From: DATFJT01 sp965230755
Lineage (GTDB): Bacteria; Bacteroidota; Bacteroidia; Chitinophagales; Saprospiraceae
DNA length: 64,000 nucleotides
Direction of reading: 5' to 3'
Assembly (NCBI GenBank): GCA_965230755.1
Contig: CBDDLT010000023.1
Location: 62,001-126,000, forward strand
Both the position numbers and the translations under genes were made by a program. Each line of letters starts with the position of its first letter. Position 1 is the first letter of the stretch. Under the pieces are notes generated by a model. That model worked only from the letters and a program-made list of their open reading frames with translations. It did no database searches and was not told the origin of the DNA. Below, piece after piece: positions 25,087-35,380 of this stretch.

Positions 25087-26997
25087 CTATTTAGATTTTC
25101 GCTTGAAACTCCATTTTCTTTTAGACTTTGCCCTTCTTTTTATGTTATCTCTCTTCTGCTCTTTTCTCTGTTTTTCCAGCAAGGCTTCGATGAGGTCAGG
25201 TCTGTTCAGCTTTTCTAATTTACTTCGAATGAGATGGCGATTTTCTCGTTTATACCAGAAGAAGAATAGATGTTGATCTTTCTTTTGCTTTTTAGACTTT
25301 GCCGTATAAATAGGCTTAAGCGTATAGGGATGCACTCCGCTATAATATATGACTGTAGCCACCGTCATAGGAGTAGGAGTAAAGTCCTGTACCTGTTCTA
25401 ATTGAAAGCCCATATCCTTGGTTTCAGCAGCAAGGTTGGCCATATCTTCCTCGTGACAACCCGGGTGACTCGAGATAAAATAGGGAATCAAGGGTTGATT
25501 CAGGCCATGTAGTTTATTTGCCTTGTCATAGTGTCGTTTAAAACTATGAAAGTGTTTGAACTCGGGCTTTCGCATAATTTTTAAGGTAGGAGACGATGTG
25601 TGTTCCGGTGCTACCTTTAGTCTTCCGCTGACATGTCTGGATACCAATTGATCCATGTATTCATCGATACTATCATCGGCGTTTTTGTTGTAAGATCTGG
25701 TCAGCAAATCATAACGTATTCCGCTTCCTACGAAGGCTTTTTTGACCTTAGGGTGCTTATCTATTTTTCTATACAATTCCGTCATTGCCTTATGACTCGT
25801 GTCCAGATTACTGCAAACAACTGGATGTATGCAACTCGGGGCAACACAGCGATCACAAATGCTTTGATCCTTGCCTTTCATTTTATACATATTCGCAGAG
25901 GGACCACCAAGGTCGCTGATATATCCCTTAAAGTCTTCCATTGAAGTGACTTGTTCGACTTCTTTTAAGATGGACTCTTCACTCCTACTTGCGATGAATT
26001 TTCCCTGATGAGCAGATATAGTGCAGAAACTACAACCCCCAAAACATCCGCGGTGCATATTGATCGAGAATTTGATCATTTCATAAGCGGGTATCTCGCC
26101 CCTCTTATGGTATTTGGGATGAGGCAATCTGGTATAGGGAAGGTCGAAAGAGGCATCGATATCTTTTTCACTCATCGGCGGATAGGGTGGATTGATAAGT
26201 AAAACTTTGTTCTCTACTTTTTGAACAATCCTCCTAGCTTGAACCTTGTTAGATTCTTGCTCCACTATCTTAAAATTGGCAGCGTATTTAATGGCATTCT
26301 TTAGACAGTCTTCATGGCTGTTTAGTTCTACATCCTGCCAATTTTTATTTTTAGGAATATCATTATGGCTTCCTTTTAGTAGCGCTGTTTGGGGGACAGT
26401 ATCTATCGACTCGAAAGGAACACCCTTTTTTAGAAGGCGGACAATTTCCCGCAAGGGCTGTTCTCCCATACCATATACTAGAAGGTCAGCTCCGCTGGAA
26501 CTAAGAATATCGGGAAAAAGTCGGTCCGACCAATAGTCGTAATGTGTGATTCTTCTCAGACTGGCTTCTATCCCACCGATCAAAATAGGCACGTCAGGAT
26601 ATATCTTTTTAAGAATAGAACAATATACATTGACGGCATAATCCGGTCTGAACCCTGCTTCACCATTCGGGGTATAAGAATCATTTTTTCTTTTTCTACG
26701 AGCCGCCGTATAGTGATTAACCATAGAATCCATGCAGCCAGAGGTCACTCCGAAAAACAGCTTTGGCCTTCCGAATTTTTTAAAATCCCGGAGGTCATCT
26801 TGCCAATTAGGTTGGGGGACGATCCCTATTCTAAGGCCTTCACTTTCCAGTATTCTGCCAATTACAGCTGTTCCAAATGAAGGGTGGTCAACGTAAGCAT
26901 CTCCGGAGATAAGAACAACATCCAATTCCTCCCAACCGTGAAGTTGCAATTCTTTTTTGGTGATGGGAAGCCAATCCGCCGTTGTTCTGATGTTCAT
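25087..26997 (-). CDS. ygiQ: YgiQ-family radical SAM protein
   Basis: 636-residue iron-sulfur enzyme of the YgiQ (UPF0313) family; reaction unknown. Seen: N-terminal YgiQ domain (DVVLISGDAYVDHPSFG, FGVTSGCMDSMVNHYTA, DVPILIGGIEASLRR). The radical SAM cluster is Cys-x3-Cys-x2-Cys in MHRGCFGGCSFC, near residues 316-323. Then come KVKKAFVGSGIRYDLL, VAPEHTS, PYFISSHPGC and the family motif VQDFTPTPMTVATVIYYSG. The C-terminus is a strongly basic tail (KRRAKSKRKWSFKRKSK) that could contact RNA or membrane. Length normal. Stands alone on the minus strand, 83 bp from xdhC's start. Confidence 0.93.
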   Translation of the reverse strand: MNIRTTADWLPITKKELQLHGWEELDVVLISGDAYVDHPSFGTAVIGRILESEGLRIGIVPQPNWQDDLRDFKKFGRPKLFFGVTSGCMDSMVNHYTAARRKRKNDSYTPNGEAGFRPDYAVNVYCSILKKIYPDVPILIGGIEASLRRITHYDYWSDRLFPDILSSSGADLLVYGMGEQPLREIVRLLKKGVPFESIDTVPQTALLKGSHNDIPKNKNWQDVELNSHEDCLKNAIKYAANFKIVEQESNKVQARRIVQKVENKVLLINPPYPPMSEKDIDASFDLPYTRLPHPKYHKRGEIPAYEMIKFSINMHRGCFGGCSFCTISAHQGKFIASRSEESILKEVEQVTSMEDFKGYISDLGGPSANMYKMKGKDQSICDRCVAPSCIHPVVCSNLDTSHKAMTELYRKIDKHPKVKKAFVGSGIRYDLLTRSYNKNADDSIDEYMDQLVSRHVSGRLKVAPEHTSSPTLKIMRKPEFKHFHSFKRHYDKANKLHGLNQPLIPYFISSHPGCHEEDMANLAAETKDMGFQLEQVQDFTPTPMTVATVIYYSGVHPYTLKPIYTAKSKKQKKDQHLFFFWYKRENRHLIRSKLEKLNRPDLIEALLEKQRKEQKRDNIKRRAKSKRKWSFKRKSK

Positions 26998-27086
26998 GAC
27001 TCAAAGATAGCTCCTATTTGGCTGAGTTTCTTGCTTCTCGGGAGTTTTTGCAACTAGTATAGGACCATGCGCTGGTATGATTTTCT

Positions 27087-27743
27087 CTAAAGAGGATAAA
27101 AAGTGACTTCGCATACGTCTGAATCCCCTAAGCGCCAAACAACATTATAAGTCAATTTTAGAACTCCCGAGCTAGGGTAATAAGTCCCTATATCTGTCGA
27201 ATCATTCCCTAGTTCGTCGTCAGTTCCACTTATAAATGTTCTTCCCCAAGCATCCTTATAAGGTGGTATTACAAATTGAGTTGCATTGATTAGTTTCACT
27301 GGAAGGTTTACGGGATTTCCTAAACCCCCGAAATCATTGATTACTATATAATCTGCAGATCTCCAATAGGGTACTATACGATGTGAGGTGTAATAAGGAA
27401 AACATGAGTTGTTCCAAACATTTTTTGCTGAATAATTGCCCAATAAATCCTCTCGCAATTCACAAAGGCAAGCGGAATACGTTGAGTCACAGGAAGTATA
27501 TCCCGGAAAGCAAATACAATTACCCGTTAATGTGTCGCAGAAAGCATTCTTTCCACAGTTAGAATTATAGCACAAGTACTCCTTTTCGCAATACTCACCA
27601 TAATATCCCCCCAGACAATCACAGATGCCCTCATTGCAAATGCCTCCATTTTTGCACAGGTCATTTGGACAAAGTCCGTCATCGCAGGAATTAAGAAATA
27701 ATCCTAAACCCAATAGGAGAAGTATAATGGTTGTGTTATTCAT
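27087..27743 (-). CDS. Lipoprotein with EGF-like domains
   Basis: 218 residues. Seen: lipoprotein signal with lipobox LNSC (Cys20), then two Cys-rich EGF-like modules: CPNDLCKNGGICNEGICDC followed by GGYYGEYC, and CYNSNCGKNAFCDTLTGNC followed by CFPGYTSC. After a short linker (about residue 90) comes an unrecognised beta-rich domain of about 125 residues. EGF-like domains are found in some Bacteroidota surface lipoproteins, where the function is generally unknown. All Cys in the modules appear paired in the usual spacing. No obvious operon partner; the next gene upstream begins 120 bp away. Confidence 0.75.
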   Translation of the reverse strand: MNNTTIILLLLGLGLFLNSCDDGLCPNDLCKNGGICNEGICDCLGGYYGEYCEKEYLCYNSNCGKNAFCDTLTGNCICFPGYTSCDSTYSACLCELREDLLGNYSAKNVWNNSCFPYYTSHRIVPYWRSADYIVINDFGGLGNPVNLPVKLINATQFVIPPYKDAWGRTFISGTDDELGNDSTDIGTYYPSSGVLKLTYNVVWRLGDSDVCEVTFYPL

Positions 27744-27862
27744 GGCGTTTAGATTAGACTACGAAAGATAAGTTAAGGATTTTTTCCAACATATTCTGAG
27801 GAGCAACCATTTCTTCTGTTTCTGTATTTATATGGATCTGAACCAAGAATAGCTCAAATTCA

Positions 27863-28564
27863 CTACCGAGTAAACAACCAATCATCCATATTTATTACAG
27901 AAAATACTGCTCGATCCTCAAGTCGTACAGCTGTCAAATACCCTCTGTCAGTTTTAGCCCCATAATAGACGCAACCATTATCTATGGGAATGGTCTTAGA
28001 GTTTTCATTGTCAGCTGCTTTTTGTGTTTCTCTCAACGAAACACTTTGATGACCGTGAATAACGACCTTGCCCTTAAGCACTCGTGGGTCATAATCTCCG
28101 GACCAATTCCTTATGGTCGTCATGGCATGACGATCTATGAATGCTTGATTCCTCTTGCAGTTAAACCCGGCATGAACTAAGAAGTATTCATCCAATTCGA
28201 TAAAATAATTCGTTTTGAGAAAGAATTGACGATAAGGGTCTTCAAGTTCTGAGGATTGATTGTAAAACTCTTGGTACGCTTTGTGTCCAGAATACCAGTC
28301 GGTGAATTCAGCTATGAGTGTTTTCGATTTAACTCCCTCGAGCGAAAGTAGTTTTTCTTCATGATTGCCCCTAATAACTTCAATATTCCACCCTTCTTGC
28401 TTCCATTGAATGATCTGATCAACTAATTTTCTGGAAAATTTCCCTTTGTTGATCAGATCACCAATGAAATAAATCTTATCAGAGGTACTAGGTGATATCT
28501 TATCGAGCAGAGCCAGCATACTGTAATAACACCCATGGACATCACCAATTATATAGCTGGCCAT
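27863..28564 (-). CDS. Calcineurin-like metallophosphoesterase (PrpA/bacteriophage-type Ser/Thr phosphatase)
   Basis: 233-residue cytoplasmic phosphoesterase. Seen: metal-binding motifs GDVHG (7-11), GDLINKG (about 36-42), GNHEE (about 66-70), VHAGF and VIHGHQ, in the order of the PPP-family phosphatases. No signal peptide. It may dephosphorylate proteins or hydrolyse dinucleoside tetraphosphates like its relatives. Only 12 bp separate it from the upstream kelch gene on the same strand, so the two are probably cotranscribed; no functional link is obvious. Confidence 0.85.
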   Translation of the reverse strand: MASYIIGDVHGCYYSMLALLDKISPSTSDKIYFIGDLINKGKFSRKLVDQIIQWKQEGWNIEVIRGNHEEKLLSLEGVKSKTLIAEFTDWYSGHKAYQEFYNQSSELEDPYRQFFLKTNYFIELDEYFLVHAGFNCKRNQAFIDRHAMTTIRNWSGDYDPRVLKGKVVIHGHQSVSLRETQKAADNENSKTIPIDNGCVYYGAKTDRGYLTAVRLEDRAVFSVINMDDWLFTR

Positions 28565-28576
28565 TAATTGAATCGC

Positions 28577-29785
28577 TTAGTTCTTGTAAAACGCAATGGA
28601 TGTTTTATTCTCATCATTACTTAAAAGCAATTGATAAGCTCCACTTGTTAGCATTTCTAAATTAACTTCTGTTTGATATGGAGCGTTGAATACTCTTTCT
28701 CCTAAAACATTGTATACTTCCATCTGGGTCCATTGAACCTCCGAAGAAATGCTTACGTTGTCCACAATCGGATTGGGATAAATTGTAACATTCTTGCTGA
28801 GATCAAGGGGTTCCTCATTGGAGGTTGGCGGTTCGAAAGAATATTTAAACATATCTTTTTGGTCGCCAAAGTTGTTTCTGCCCGCAATCAAATAAACGTC
28901 GTTATCTATTAGGAAAGATCCCGGGGCCCATCTACCGGTGCCAGGGTGTGGTGCTAATTCTACCCAAGTATCCGTTTCCGGAATATATTCCCAAAATTCG
29001 CCAGTATCAAAGTTCAAGTGATCAGAACCCTGACCGCTCAAAACATATCCCTTGCCATCTCTTGAGAATTGGGTGCCGGCTACTCTAGATTCTCCGGGAA
29101 AATCATTCAATTTGGTCCATTCGTTGGTCTCGGGATCGTACATGTAAAAGTCCTTGAAAATTCCTGCTCCGTGTCCAAACCCAGCATAAGCTTTGCCATT
29201 TAAGCCGAAATAATACGGATGATGCCTTGGAACACCCGGAAGATCTGGTGCTTGAGTCCAGGTTCTATCTTCAATATTATAAACCCACCAGTCTTTTAGA
29301 TTGCCATTGATATTATTGTCTCCAAGACCAACATGAACATAACCACCATGCGCAATAAACGCCGGATGCCTTCTACCATCGCAAGGACAAGAAGGAAGCT
29401 GAGTCCATGCTTCAGTAACAGGGTCGTACTCCCACAGATCGTTGAGGTAATCAGTCCAGTTTATACCAAAACCCATATATCCTTTATTTTCGGTAGTATC
29501 TCCATATGCGAAGCCTCTTACTCCTCCGGGAGCATTAGGAAGCACTTCCCAAGTGTCTGTTTCCGGATCATATCGTCCAAAGTCCTCCAATAAGAAATTG
29601 CTTCCATCTTGCGCATAGAATCCTGTACCGATATAAGCTTTTCCATCCAAGCTAAAGTTAACGGGATGATTTCTTTGGGGAAGTTCTGTGGGAAGTTGTC
29701 CAGCAGGTTCCCATTCTTGAGCTACTGAAATAGAGAAACTCAGCAGTAATAAAAAGCAGAGAGTAGTTAATTGTTTCATGGTCAT
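28577..29785 (-). CDS. Secreted kelch-repeat protein with T9SS type A sorting domain (second copy)
   Basis: 402-residue paralogue of the protein at 5672-6952. Seen: signal peptide (1-22, ending ISVAQ); kelch repeats with YDPETDTWEVL, YDPVTEAWTQL, YNIEDRTWTQA, YDPETNEWTKL and YIPETDTWVEL; shared segments YVLSGQGSDH and TGRWAPGSFLID. The C-terminal domain is a T9SS type A signal (IYPNPIVDNVSISS, then LGERVFN and SGAYQLLLSNDENKTSIAFYK). Predicted to reach the surface through T9SS. The start is the first of two nearby Met codons (MTMKQL), so it could be 6 bp shorter. Function of the propeller unknown. Confidence 0.88.
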   Translation of the reverse strand: MTMKQLTTLCFLLLLSFSISVAQEWEPAGQLPTELPQRNHPVNFSLDGKAYIGTGFYAQDGSNFLLEDFGRYDPETDTWEVLPNAPGGVRGFAYGDTTENKGYMGFGINWTDYLNDLWEYDPVTEAWTQLPSCPCDGRRHPAFIAHGGYVHVGLGDNNINGNLKDWWVYNIEDRTWTQAPDLPGVPRHHPYYFGLNGKAYAGFGHGAGIFKDFYMYDPETNEWTKLNDFPGESRVAGTQFSRDGKGYVLSGQGSDHLNFDTGEFWEYIPETDTWVELAPHPGTGRWAPGSFLIDNDVYLIAGRNNFGDQKDMFKYSFEPPTSNEEPLDLSKNVTIYPNPIVDNVSISSEVQWTQMEVYNVLGERVFNAPYQTEVNLEMLTSGAYQLLLSNDENKTSIAFYKN

Positions 29786-30031
29786 TGTATTGATTATTTA
29801 AAGCGAATAAAGATATAAAATTATGGCATTAATCAAATAATTCGGCCATAAAAGCCGGTTCTATAATGTGACTTGTGTTCAACAGATGACATATTGATCT
29901 TGTTGAGTAGAAGCGTGATCTTTATTTTATTTGAAGAAATTTTAGGGGTAAACGGAGTTTAAATTGAGTATAGCGGGCAAAATTAATGTCTACATTTTCA
30001 CTACATATTGAGGTAATTGGATAAAAACCCT

Positions 30032-30153
30032 ACTACAAATGTTCTGCAAACAGGTTTGGATCTTGTGTAATAGAAAGAAAAACAACAACTTGTGAATAAG
30101 TTTACGTTTAAATTAGGGGTCGGAGTGGTGTCAGTCACTTCTGCCTCTTTTTT
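30032..30153 (+). ncRNA. Candidate small RNA, copy 1 (repeated element ending in a terminator)
   Basis: The 511-bp gap 29786-30296 contains no convincing gene. On the plus strand TACTACAAAT, G, TTCTGCAAAC (30032-30052) is followed after about 45 nt by AAGTTTACGTTTAA (30098-30111) and a terminator: AGGGGT, GGAGTGGT, loop GTCA, GTCACTTC, GCCTCT, T-run (30115-30153). The same arrangement occurs at 44584-44706. Differences within the stem keep pairing (G-U to A-U, U-G to U-A and U-G to C-G), which points to a selected RNA structure. No clear promoter was found, so the 5' end is uncertain. The flanking 29786-30031 holds only the kelch promoter side and a weak hairpin. Confidence 0.4.
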
Positions 30154-30183
30154 ATTTTCACCTATTCTACTTATGATGATTAC

Positions 30184-30237
30184 AAAAAACCGCCCCTTCA
30201 AGATTGAAAGGACGGTATAATTGAATCAAGCGTAAAC
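30184..30237 (-). terminator. S3 terminator with upstream GTTTACG (minus strand)
   Basis: Read on the minus strand: GTTTACG (30237-30231), then ACCGTCCTTTCAA (30216-30204), loop, and TTGAAGGGGCGGT (30201-30189) followed by six T. One A-G and one T-G position interrupt the 13-bp stem. It lies about 60 bp after the S3 stop. Confidence 0.82.
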
Positions 30238-30296
30238 TTTTGAGTCAGGTATATTAAGATTTCAAAGGGGATAGCAATATCTTCAGTTGCGGATAT

Positions 30297-33200
30297 TTAA
30301 TTTCTGGTTCTCACCTGAATTTGTACCCCAAAACAATTTTCAGTAGGGCAACATTCCTCCGTTGTAATGCAAACCGGGCAACAAAGTCCGGCATCACATC
30401 CGGCATTGTCTTCAGCCTCATAGACATAGCACTTAGTGGTTCCTGTAGGACCCACATCGGTACCTGTAATGGTAAGAGTTTGACCAGTTCCCACCTGAGC
30501 TCCTTTGGTCTCTGTTGCCAGGTCATATTCATACCATATATAGTTGGAATAGCCTGCATCTGCGGTAAGCTGCGCGCTATTACTTCCGTTATCGCAAATG
30601 GTATATTGATCAGGCACACACATTACACAATCATCACGTGAAGGAGTTGTAAAAGGAATGTCCAGATAACAGTTGGCATTGGCATTCCAAATTCTAATGA
30701 CATAAGCAGTATTATGCATTAAGCCCGTAAAGTTGGCTGAGCCAGTAGAGACGTTCATGTTGGCAGCATCTCCATAGTCTGCTCCGGGGGTATATACGGT
30801 TCCTTGCATGATATTGGCTTGATCGGCATTGCTAATACCGGTAATCTCAACCCTTGCATCATTATTGGCCATACCGGTTGTATTGTCGCAAGTTCCCTGG
30901 CTTGTTATGACCGATCCAACGGTTGGATAAGTACAATTAATACTGCAGTTATCTACTGGGCCTATGGAAAACTCCATAAAGCAGGTAGCATCGGTCTCAT
31001 CCTGAACCCTTACGGTATAAGTGCTGCTGCCATCAGCAGCCAAACTCGGGTTACCCCCTTGCCCGTCGCCCGATATCGTAATGCTCATACCTGAAGCTGT
31101 AGGAGAACTGGTTACTCCATTGACAATGACTACATAACTACCACTTCCTCCGAGGACTGTTGCCTCCACGGTCAACTGGATGTAATCATCAGTTTCATCT
31201 TGTTGTGTATTATTGTCACGACAGTTGACTCCTATACTCGTTGTGTCAACCAGACAAGTATTATTAAATCCGAAATCGATCGTGAAGTTTCCATCCTCAT
31301 TGTCTGTGTCGATTGAAGCCTCGGGCTCCATATCCCAGGTCAATTCTACGATCTCAGACACTATGCCACCTTCTATAGGAGCGACATTGTCTATACCGTG
31401 ATCGGTATCGTTGGCCGGCGGTTCTTCGCCCACATGATCCGGAGTACTGTAGAATCCTTCCAAAGGACCTCCCGGCACGAAGTTGGAAGAGGGTATTTCT
31501 ACAAAGTAGCTACCCTGAGTTAGGTCATGGAAATTGTAGTATCCACTATCAATGGTGGTACGCATGGAGACATAAGTATCTTGCAACGCACTGAACACCC
31601 CGTCACCATTATCTCTATATACATTGACCAGTACATTATTGATATCTGCTTCAGCATCATCTCTACTGCCGTCAATATTGACATCATGCCAGACACGGTT
31701 TCCTAGTCGCACCGGTCGATAAAAACCAAAGTCTTGAATCATATTACCGTTCTGATCATCACCATCAACTTCGAATGGAGGTTCTTCACCTGGTTCCATA
31801 GATATGTAACTGGTCAAGATCCCATCGACCCACCAATAGAAAGCGACCTCATTACCTTTGTCTTTACTATCGAAACAAGTATTGGCTCCGTAATAACCGG
31901 TACTACTTCGATATTTATGTAGGGGCTGTCCATCGTCGAAGTTTTCCTTATCTACACGAACGAAGTAATTTCCTGGCAATAAATTATCGAATAAGTAGAA
32001 ACCACCGCCGGAAGTTGTAGTGGTTGCGACCACGACATCGGTTGCTGCGTCAAAGAGCAAGTCGCCGTCATCTTTGAGCAGCGTTAGGGCAACACCATCA
32101 AAGAAAGTTTCCCCTGCATCGATACAAATATTGTTATTGGCATCTTCCCAGACGCGGTTACCCAGACGCAGGATATCATCTACGCCAATGGTCGGTTGAT
32201 AGAAGCCGAAGTCCACGGTCATATTGCCATTGTTGTCGTCACCGTCATTGGTAGGTTCGCTTTCTAGCGTTAATGTCACTTTTCCACTTTCTACCCCATC
32301 GTTGACGTGGGAACGTGGCATCACCGGATTAATACCGTTATCATCGTTATCGATGTCGGTATTGGGATCAGCTTCCGTGGGGGGACTACTGTAAAGTTCA
32401 TGCAGCGCATTACCCTCTAAGAAGTTCGAATTGGGTAAAAGCACATAGTAATCCCCATCTGGTAGACCAGTGAATAAATAATTACCGTTGTTATCCGTAG
32501 TTGTACTATCCCAACGAGTGTCGGTTAAACGATCGAAGATCATATCTCCGTTGTCTTTGTATAAAACGACCCCTACATCTGCTATACCATTTTCCCCAGC
32601 ATCTATTGTTCCACTTTTATTGGAATCAAGCCAGACTTGGTTACCTAACCGTAATCCACCACCTGTCGGGGGAGGAGGTGTTTCTCCACCACCACCACAA
32701 GGGATTGCAAAAATTCGATTCGCTCCTTCTGGTATATCGAATCTAAAATCATAAGTTAAGGAACCGTCATTTTCAATATTCAAAACGAAGGCAGCACCTT
32801 GTGAGGGCACGGAGGTACTACCGTACGATGCAGAGATTATCCTCCTTTCGTATGGATCATATTGGATGACATTTAGACCACGTGCATAATTTGATGGAAG
32901 AGTTATATCTGATTGCGCCCACTCCAGTCTAGGGGATTCGTCTTGGGCAAATTCTTTAGGCAAGCTATAGATTGCCGCACTAGAAAAATCGGGCAAAAAA
33001 TTAGTGAAATAAATCCTTTCTGTAACGGGATCATAGGTTAAATAGCTTCGAGTTCCTGCGCCGGAACCTGGAGACCAAGGAAGAGCTTCAGAGTGTATTT
33101 CAAAAGGAGAAATAAATTCATCACTGGCAGACAGATATGAGGACCTACCTATAGTACCACCATAATAAAAATATACATTCATATCATCATCAAAAGTGAA

Positions 33201-35333
33201 TCCTGCTAATCCATTTATAGATGGCGACGCTCCATTTAACTCATCCACGTAATAATTTCCATCTTGATCAAATTGTATGCGGTTAAATCCAGAACTGCTA
33301 GTTGTTGTGCTATTGACTCCATAATGATTGCCATCAGGCGCGAGCTTAAAATTTCCATATACAAAATTTACCGGGCCTCCAGTAGGATCATAATTATAAA
33401 AGCCTTTGTTAACATTGGTAACACTTAAACCACCAGCTGGCTGCCGATCTAATATGGCATGCCATATTCTTGGTGAAGTCATTCCAGAACCTGTGTAAAG
33501 TCTGTTATTTAAATAGTCGTACGAAACGTCATCACCTGCGGCACCAGCAAAATTACCGACTCCATGAATTTTATTCCCATCTGTATCAAATATTGCAGTT
33601 CCTTCTCCTGTAAATCTGGTACTATAACTAACGAAAAGGTACTCTGAACAAACAGGCTCTTGATAAACTGCTATGTCTACTGTTAAATTTCCGTTGTTGC
33701 CATCACCATCTGAAGTAGGTTCTGAATTAAAGCTCAGTGTTACAGCTCTCGTAGCTATTGGCTCAATTGAATTGGCTATCCCATCATCTGTATCATCTAA
33801 ATCATTGTCAGGATCAGGAGCAGGATCATTTCCGGGACTTGGCTCAGCTCCAGCCAGCGATCCAAAAATTGGAATAAAATTTATAGCGGGAATAACCACT
33901 AGGTAATCACCTGGTAGAAGACCGCTAAATCCGTAGATTCCACCACCAGACGTTCTTGTTTCATCAACTAGAAGATCATTTACATCAAATGTACCATTAC
34001 CATTCTCGTCATAGTACAAATGAACTAATACGTCATCAACTCCTAATTCATCATTATCCTTTAAACCATCCTGATTATCATCGACCCACACCAAATTACC
34101 TAAATTCATGAGCAGAGATAGATCACAAGAAAAGCCAAAATCAATGGTACTGTTGGTATCTGCATCATCTCCATCGTTGGTAGGCTCTCCACCTGAAGTC
34201 AGAGTTACCACACTACTTACACTTCCATATTCTTTATAGGCTACTTTGAAATCGCCATGATCCTGATTATCGATATCAGAGTTGCCCGAAGTTGCAGCTC
34301 CCAGCGTCGGGAAACAGCCTTCCAGGGTCTCTCCAGTATCAAAATTGTTGGGTGCTACGCGCACATAATAATCGCCTTCCGGTAGACAAACATTGTAATT
34401 TCCGTTTGCATCGGTGGTAGTCACAGCGATCAAACCATCCATATCATCCTCGAAAAGATAATCTCGGGTTGGCAACTCAAAATTTCCATCTCCATCATCT
34501 CTAAACACTTGTAGGGTAACGTTGGCTATCCCTGCCTCTCCGGCATCTCTAAGACCGTCGTTATTGGTGTCTTCCCATACAAGATTCCCCAAACAAACTC
34601 TATTATCACTACAGTTGTTGGTTCCTATGATGGCAAAGTCGTCGATGATGCGCTCACGTACATCGGTAATTTCAAAGCTTACATTTTTTCCTTCCCATAA
34701 AGTAGTGTTTAAAGTTTCAGGGAAGGCAGCATAAAAGCCATTGTAGCGATCTGATGACTGAAAAGTTTGGGTAAAGACTTCGACTCCATTGACCAGTACT
34801 CTTAAAGTTGGAGAGGATATACCGGCAGCCCCTCCTCCAGTCATACTGACACCGTACTCAAAGAAAAAACCATTAATAATAGTACCAGACCCCTTTGCAG
34901 GACAGACGGTTAGCGTTGCTGCATCACTGGTCCATGTACAGGATGCATTGGTACTATAAAAACTCAAACCAATGATATCATCATCAAAAGCATCGAATAC
35001 TCCTCCGGGAGGTAGGGGCATCATATTACTTGATATTGTCTCGTCTAGCACAATTCCACCTCCTTGATCACTTTGACCACCACCACCCGGAGATGGTGGA
35101 TCTTCAGGTGGAGTTGGAGGCGGAGGACAATAAAGATCGGGTGATGTAAAGCTTACAAACTTCATACATTCCGGAGTTCTATTGGCAAAAGGAGGTGTTC
35201 CGACCATGTGGTATACAAAAAGTTCTGAACCCTTCCATGGTTGCTGTGCCTGGAGATCGCTGTTCATCCCCAAGAATAATAGGAGAAAAAATAATAAACT
35301 TTTCCCCCAAAAGTGAAACCTAGTTATTCTCAT
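30297..35333 (-). CDS. S3: giant secreted SdrD_B protein with Cys tail
   Basis: 1678-residue exported protein. Seen in order: signal peptide (1-30, ending LQAQ); a short unique region with a proline/glycine linker (PPPPTPPEDPPSPGGGG, about 93-109); a jelly-roll-like domain of about 140 residues; two SdrD_B domains (LGNLVWEDTNNDGLRD and LGNLVWVDDNQDGLKD); a beta-propeller-like domain (SYDYLNNRLYTGSG onward); three more SdrD_B domains (GNQVWLDSNKSG, GNRVWEDANNN, GNRVWHDVNIDGS); two Cys-bounded Ig-like modules; a 90-residue domain shared with S4 and S5 (GYSNYIWYEYD, VGPTG); and the tail CCPTENCFGVQIQVRTRN. Asp/Asn-rich turns in SdrD_B modules usually bind calcium. No T9SS domain. The zincin gene ends 48 bp upstream, so one operon is likely. 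Confidence 0.82.
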   Translation of the reverse strand: MRITRFHFWGKSLLFFLLLFLGMNSDLQAQQPWKGSELFVYHMVGTPPFANRTPECMKFVSFTSPDLYCPPPPTPPEDPPSPGGGGQSDQGGGIVLDETISSNMMPLPPGGVFDAFDDDIIGLSFYSTNASCTWTSDAATLTVCPAKGSGTIINGFFFEYGVSMTGGGAAGISSPTLRVLVNGVEVFTQTFQSSDRYNGFYAAFPETLNTTLWEGKNVSFEITDVRERIIDDFAIIGTNNCSDNRVCLGNLVWEDTNNDGLRDAGEAGIANVTLQVFRDDGDGNFELPTRDYLFEDDMDGLIAVTTTDANGNYNVCLPEGDYYVRVAPNNFDTGETLEGCFPTLGAATSGNSDIDNQDHGDFKVAYKEYGSVSSVVTLTSGGEPTNDGDDADTNSTIDFGFSCDLSLLMNLGNLVWVDDNQDGLKDNDELGVDDVLVHLYYDENGNGTFDVNDLLVDETRTSGGGIYGFSGLLPGDYLVVIPAINFIPIFGSLAGAEPSPGNDPAPDPDNDLDDTDDGIANSIEPIATRAVTLSFNSEPTSDGDGNNGNLTVDIAVYQEPVCSEYLFVSYSTRFTGEGTAIFDTDGNKIHGVGNFAGAAGDDVSYDYLNNRLYTGSGMTSPRIWHAILDRQPAGGLSVTNVNKGFYNYDPTGGPVNFVYGNFKLAPDGNHYGVNSTTTSSSGFNRIQFDQDGNYYVDELNGASPSINGLAGFTFDDDMNVYFYYGGTIGRSSYLSASDEFISPFEIHSEALPWSPGSGAGTRSYLTYDPVTERIYFTNFLPDFSSAAIYSLPKEFAQDESPRLEWAQSDITLPSNYARGLNVIQYDPYERRIISASYGSTSVPSQGAAFVLNIENDGSLTYDFRFDIPEGANRIFAIPCGGGGETPPPPTGGGLRLGNQVWLDSNKSGTIDAGENGIADVGVVLYKDNGDMIFDRLTDTRWDSTTTDNNGNYLFTGLPDGDYYVLLPNSNFLEGNALHELYSSPPTEADPNTDIDNDDNGINPVMPRSHVNDGVESGKVTLTLESEPTNDGDDNNGNMTVDFGFYQPTIGVDDILRLGNRVWEDANNNICIDAGETFFDGVALTLLKDDGDLLFDAATDVVVATTTTSGGGFYLFDNLLPGNYFVRVDKENFDDGQPLHKYRSSTGYYGANTCFDSKDKGNEVAFYWWVDGILTSYISMEPGEEPPFEVDGDDQNGNMIQDFGFYRPVRLGNRVWHDVNIDGSRDDAEADINNVLVNVYRDNGDGVFSALQDTYVSMRTTIDSGYYNFHDLTQGSYFVEIPSSNFVPGGPLEGFYSTPDHVGEEPPANDTDHGIDNVAPIEGGIVSEIVELTWDMEPEASIDTDNEDGNFTIDFGFNNTCLVDTTSIGVNCRDNNTQQDETDDYIQLTVEATVLGGSGSYVVIVNGVTSSPTASGMSITISGDGQGGNPSLAADGSSTYTVRVQDETDATCFMEFSIGPVDNCSINCTYPTVGSVITSQGTCDNTTGMANNDARVEITGISNADQANIMQGTVYTPGADYGDAANMNVSTGSANFTGLMHNTAYVIRIWNANANCYLDIPFTTPSRDDCVMCVPDQYTICDNGSNSAQLTADAGYSNYIWYEYDLATETKGAQVGTGQTLTITGTDVGPTGTTKCYVYEAEDNAGCDAGLCCPVCITTEECCPTENCFGVQIQVRTRN

Positions 35334-35380
35334 ATTCGATTAATTTATTGTTATGCTATTTTTTATAAATTCAATTATTC

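Noticed and set aside
30001..30201. 66-codon minus-strand open frame across the 30-kb repeat
   Set aside because: It runs antisense to the structured repeat and terminator, has no family match I recognise, and its second copy at 44.6 kb is not an open frame.
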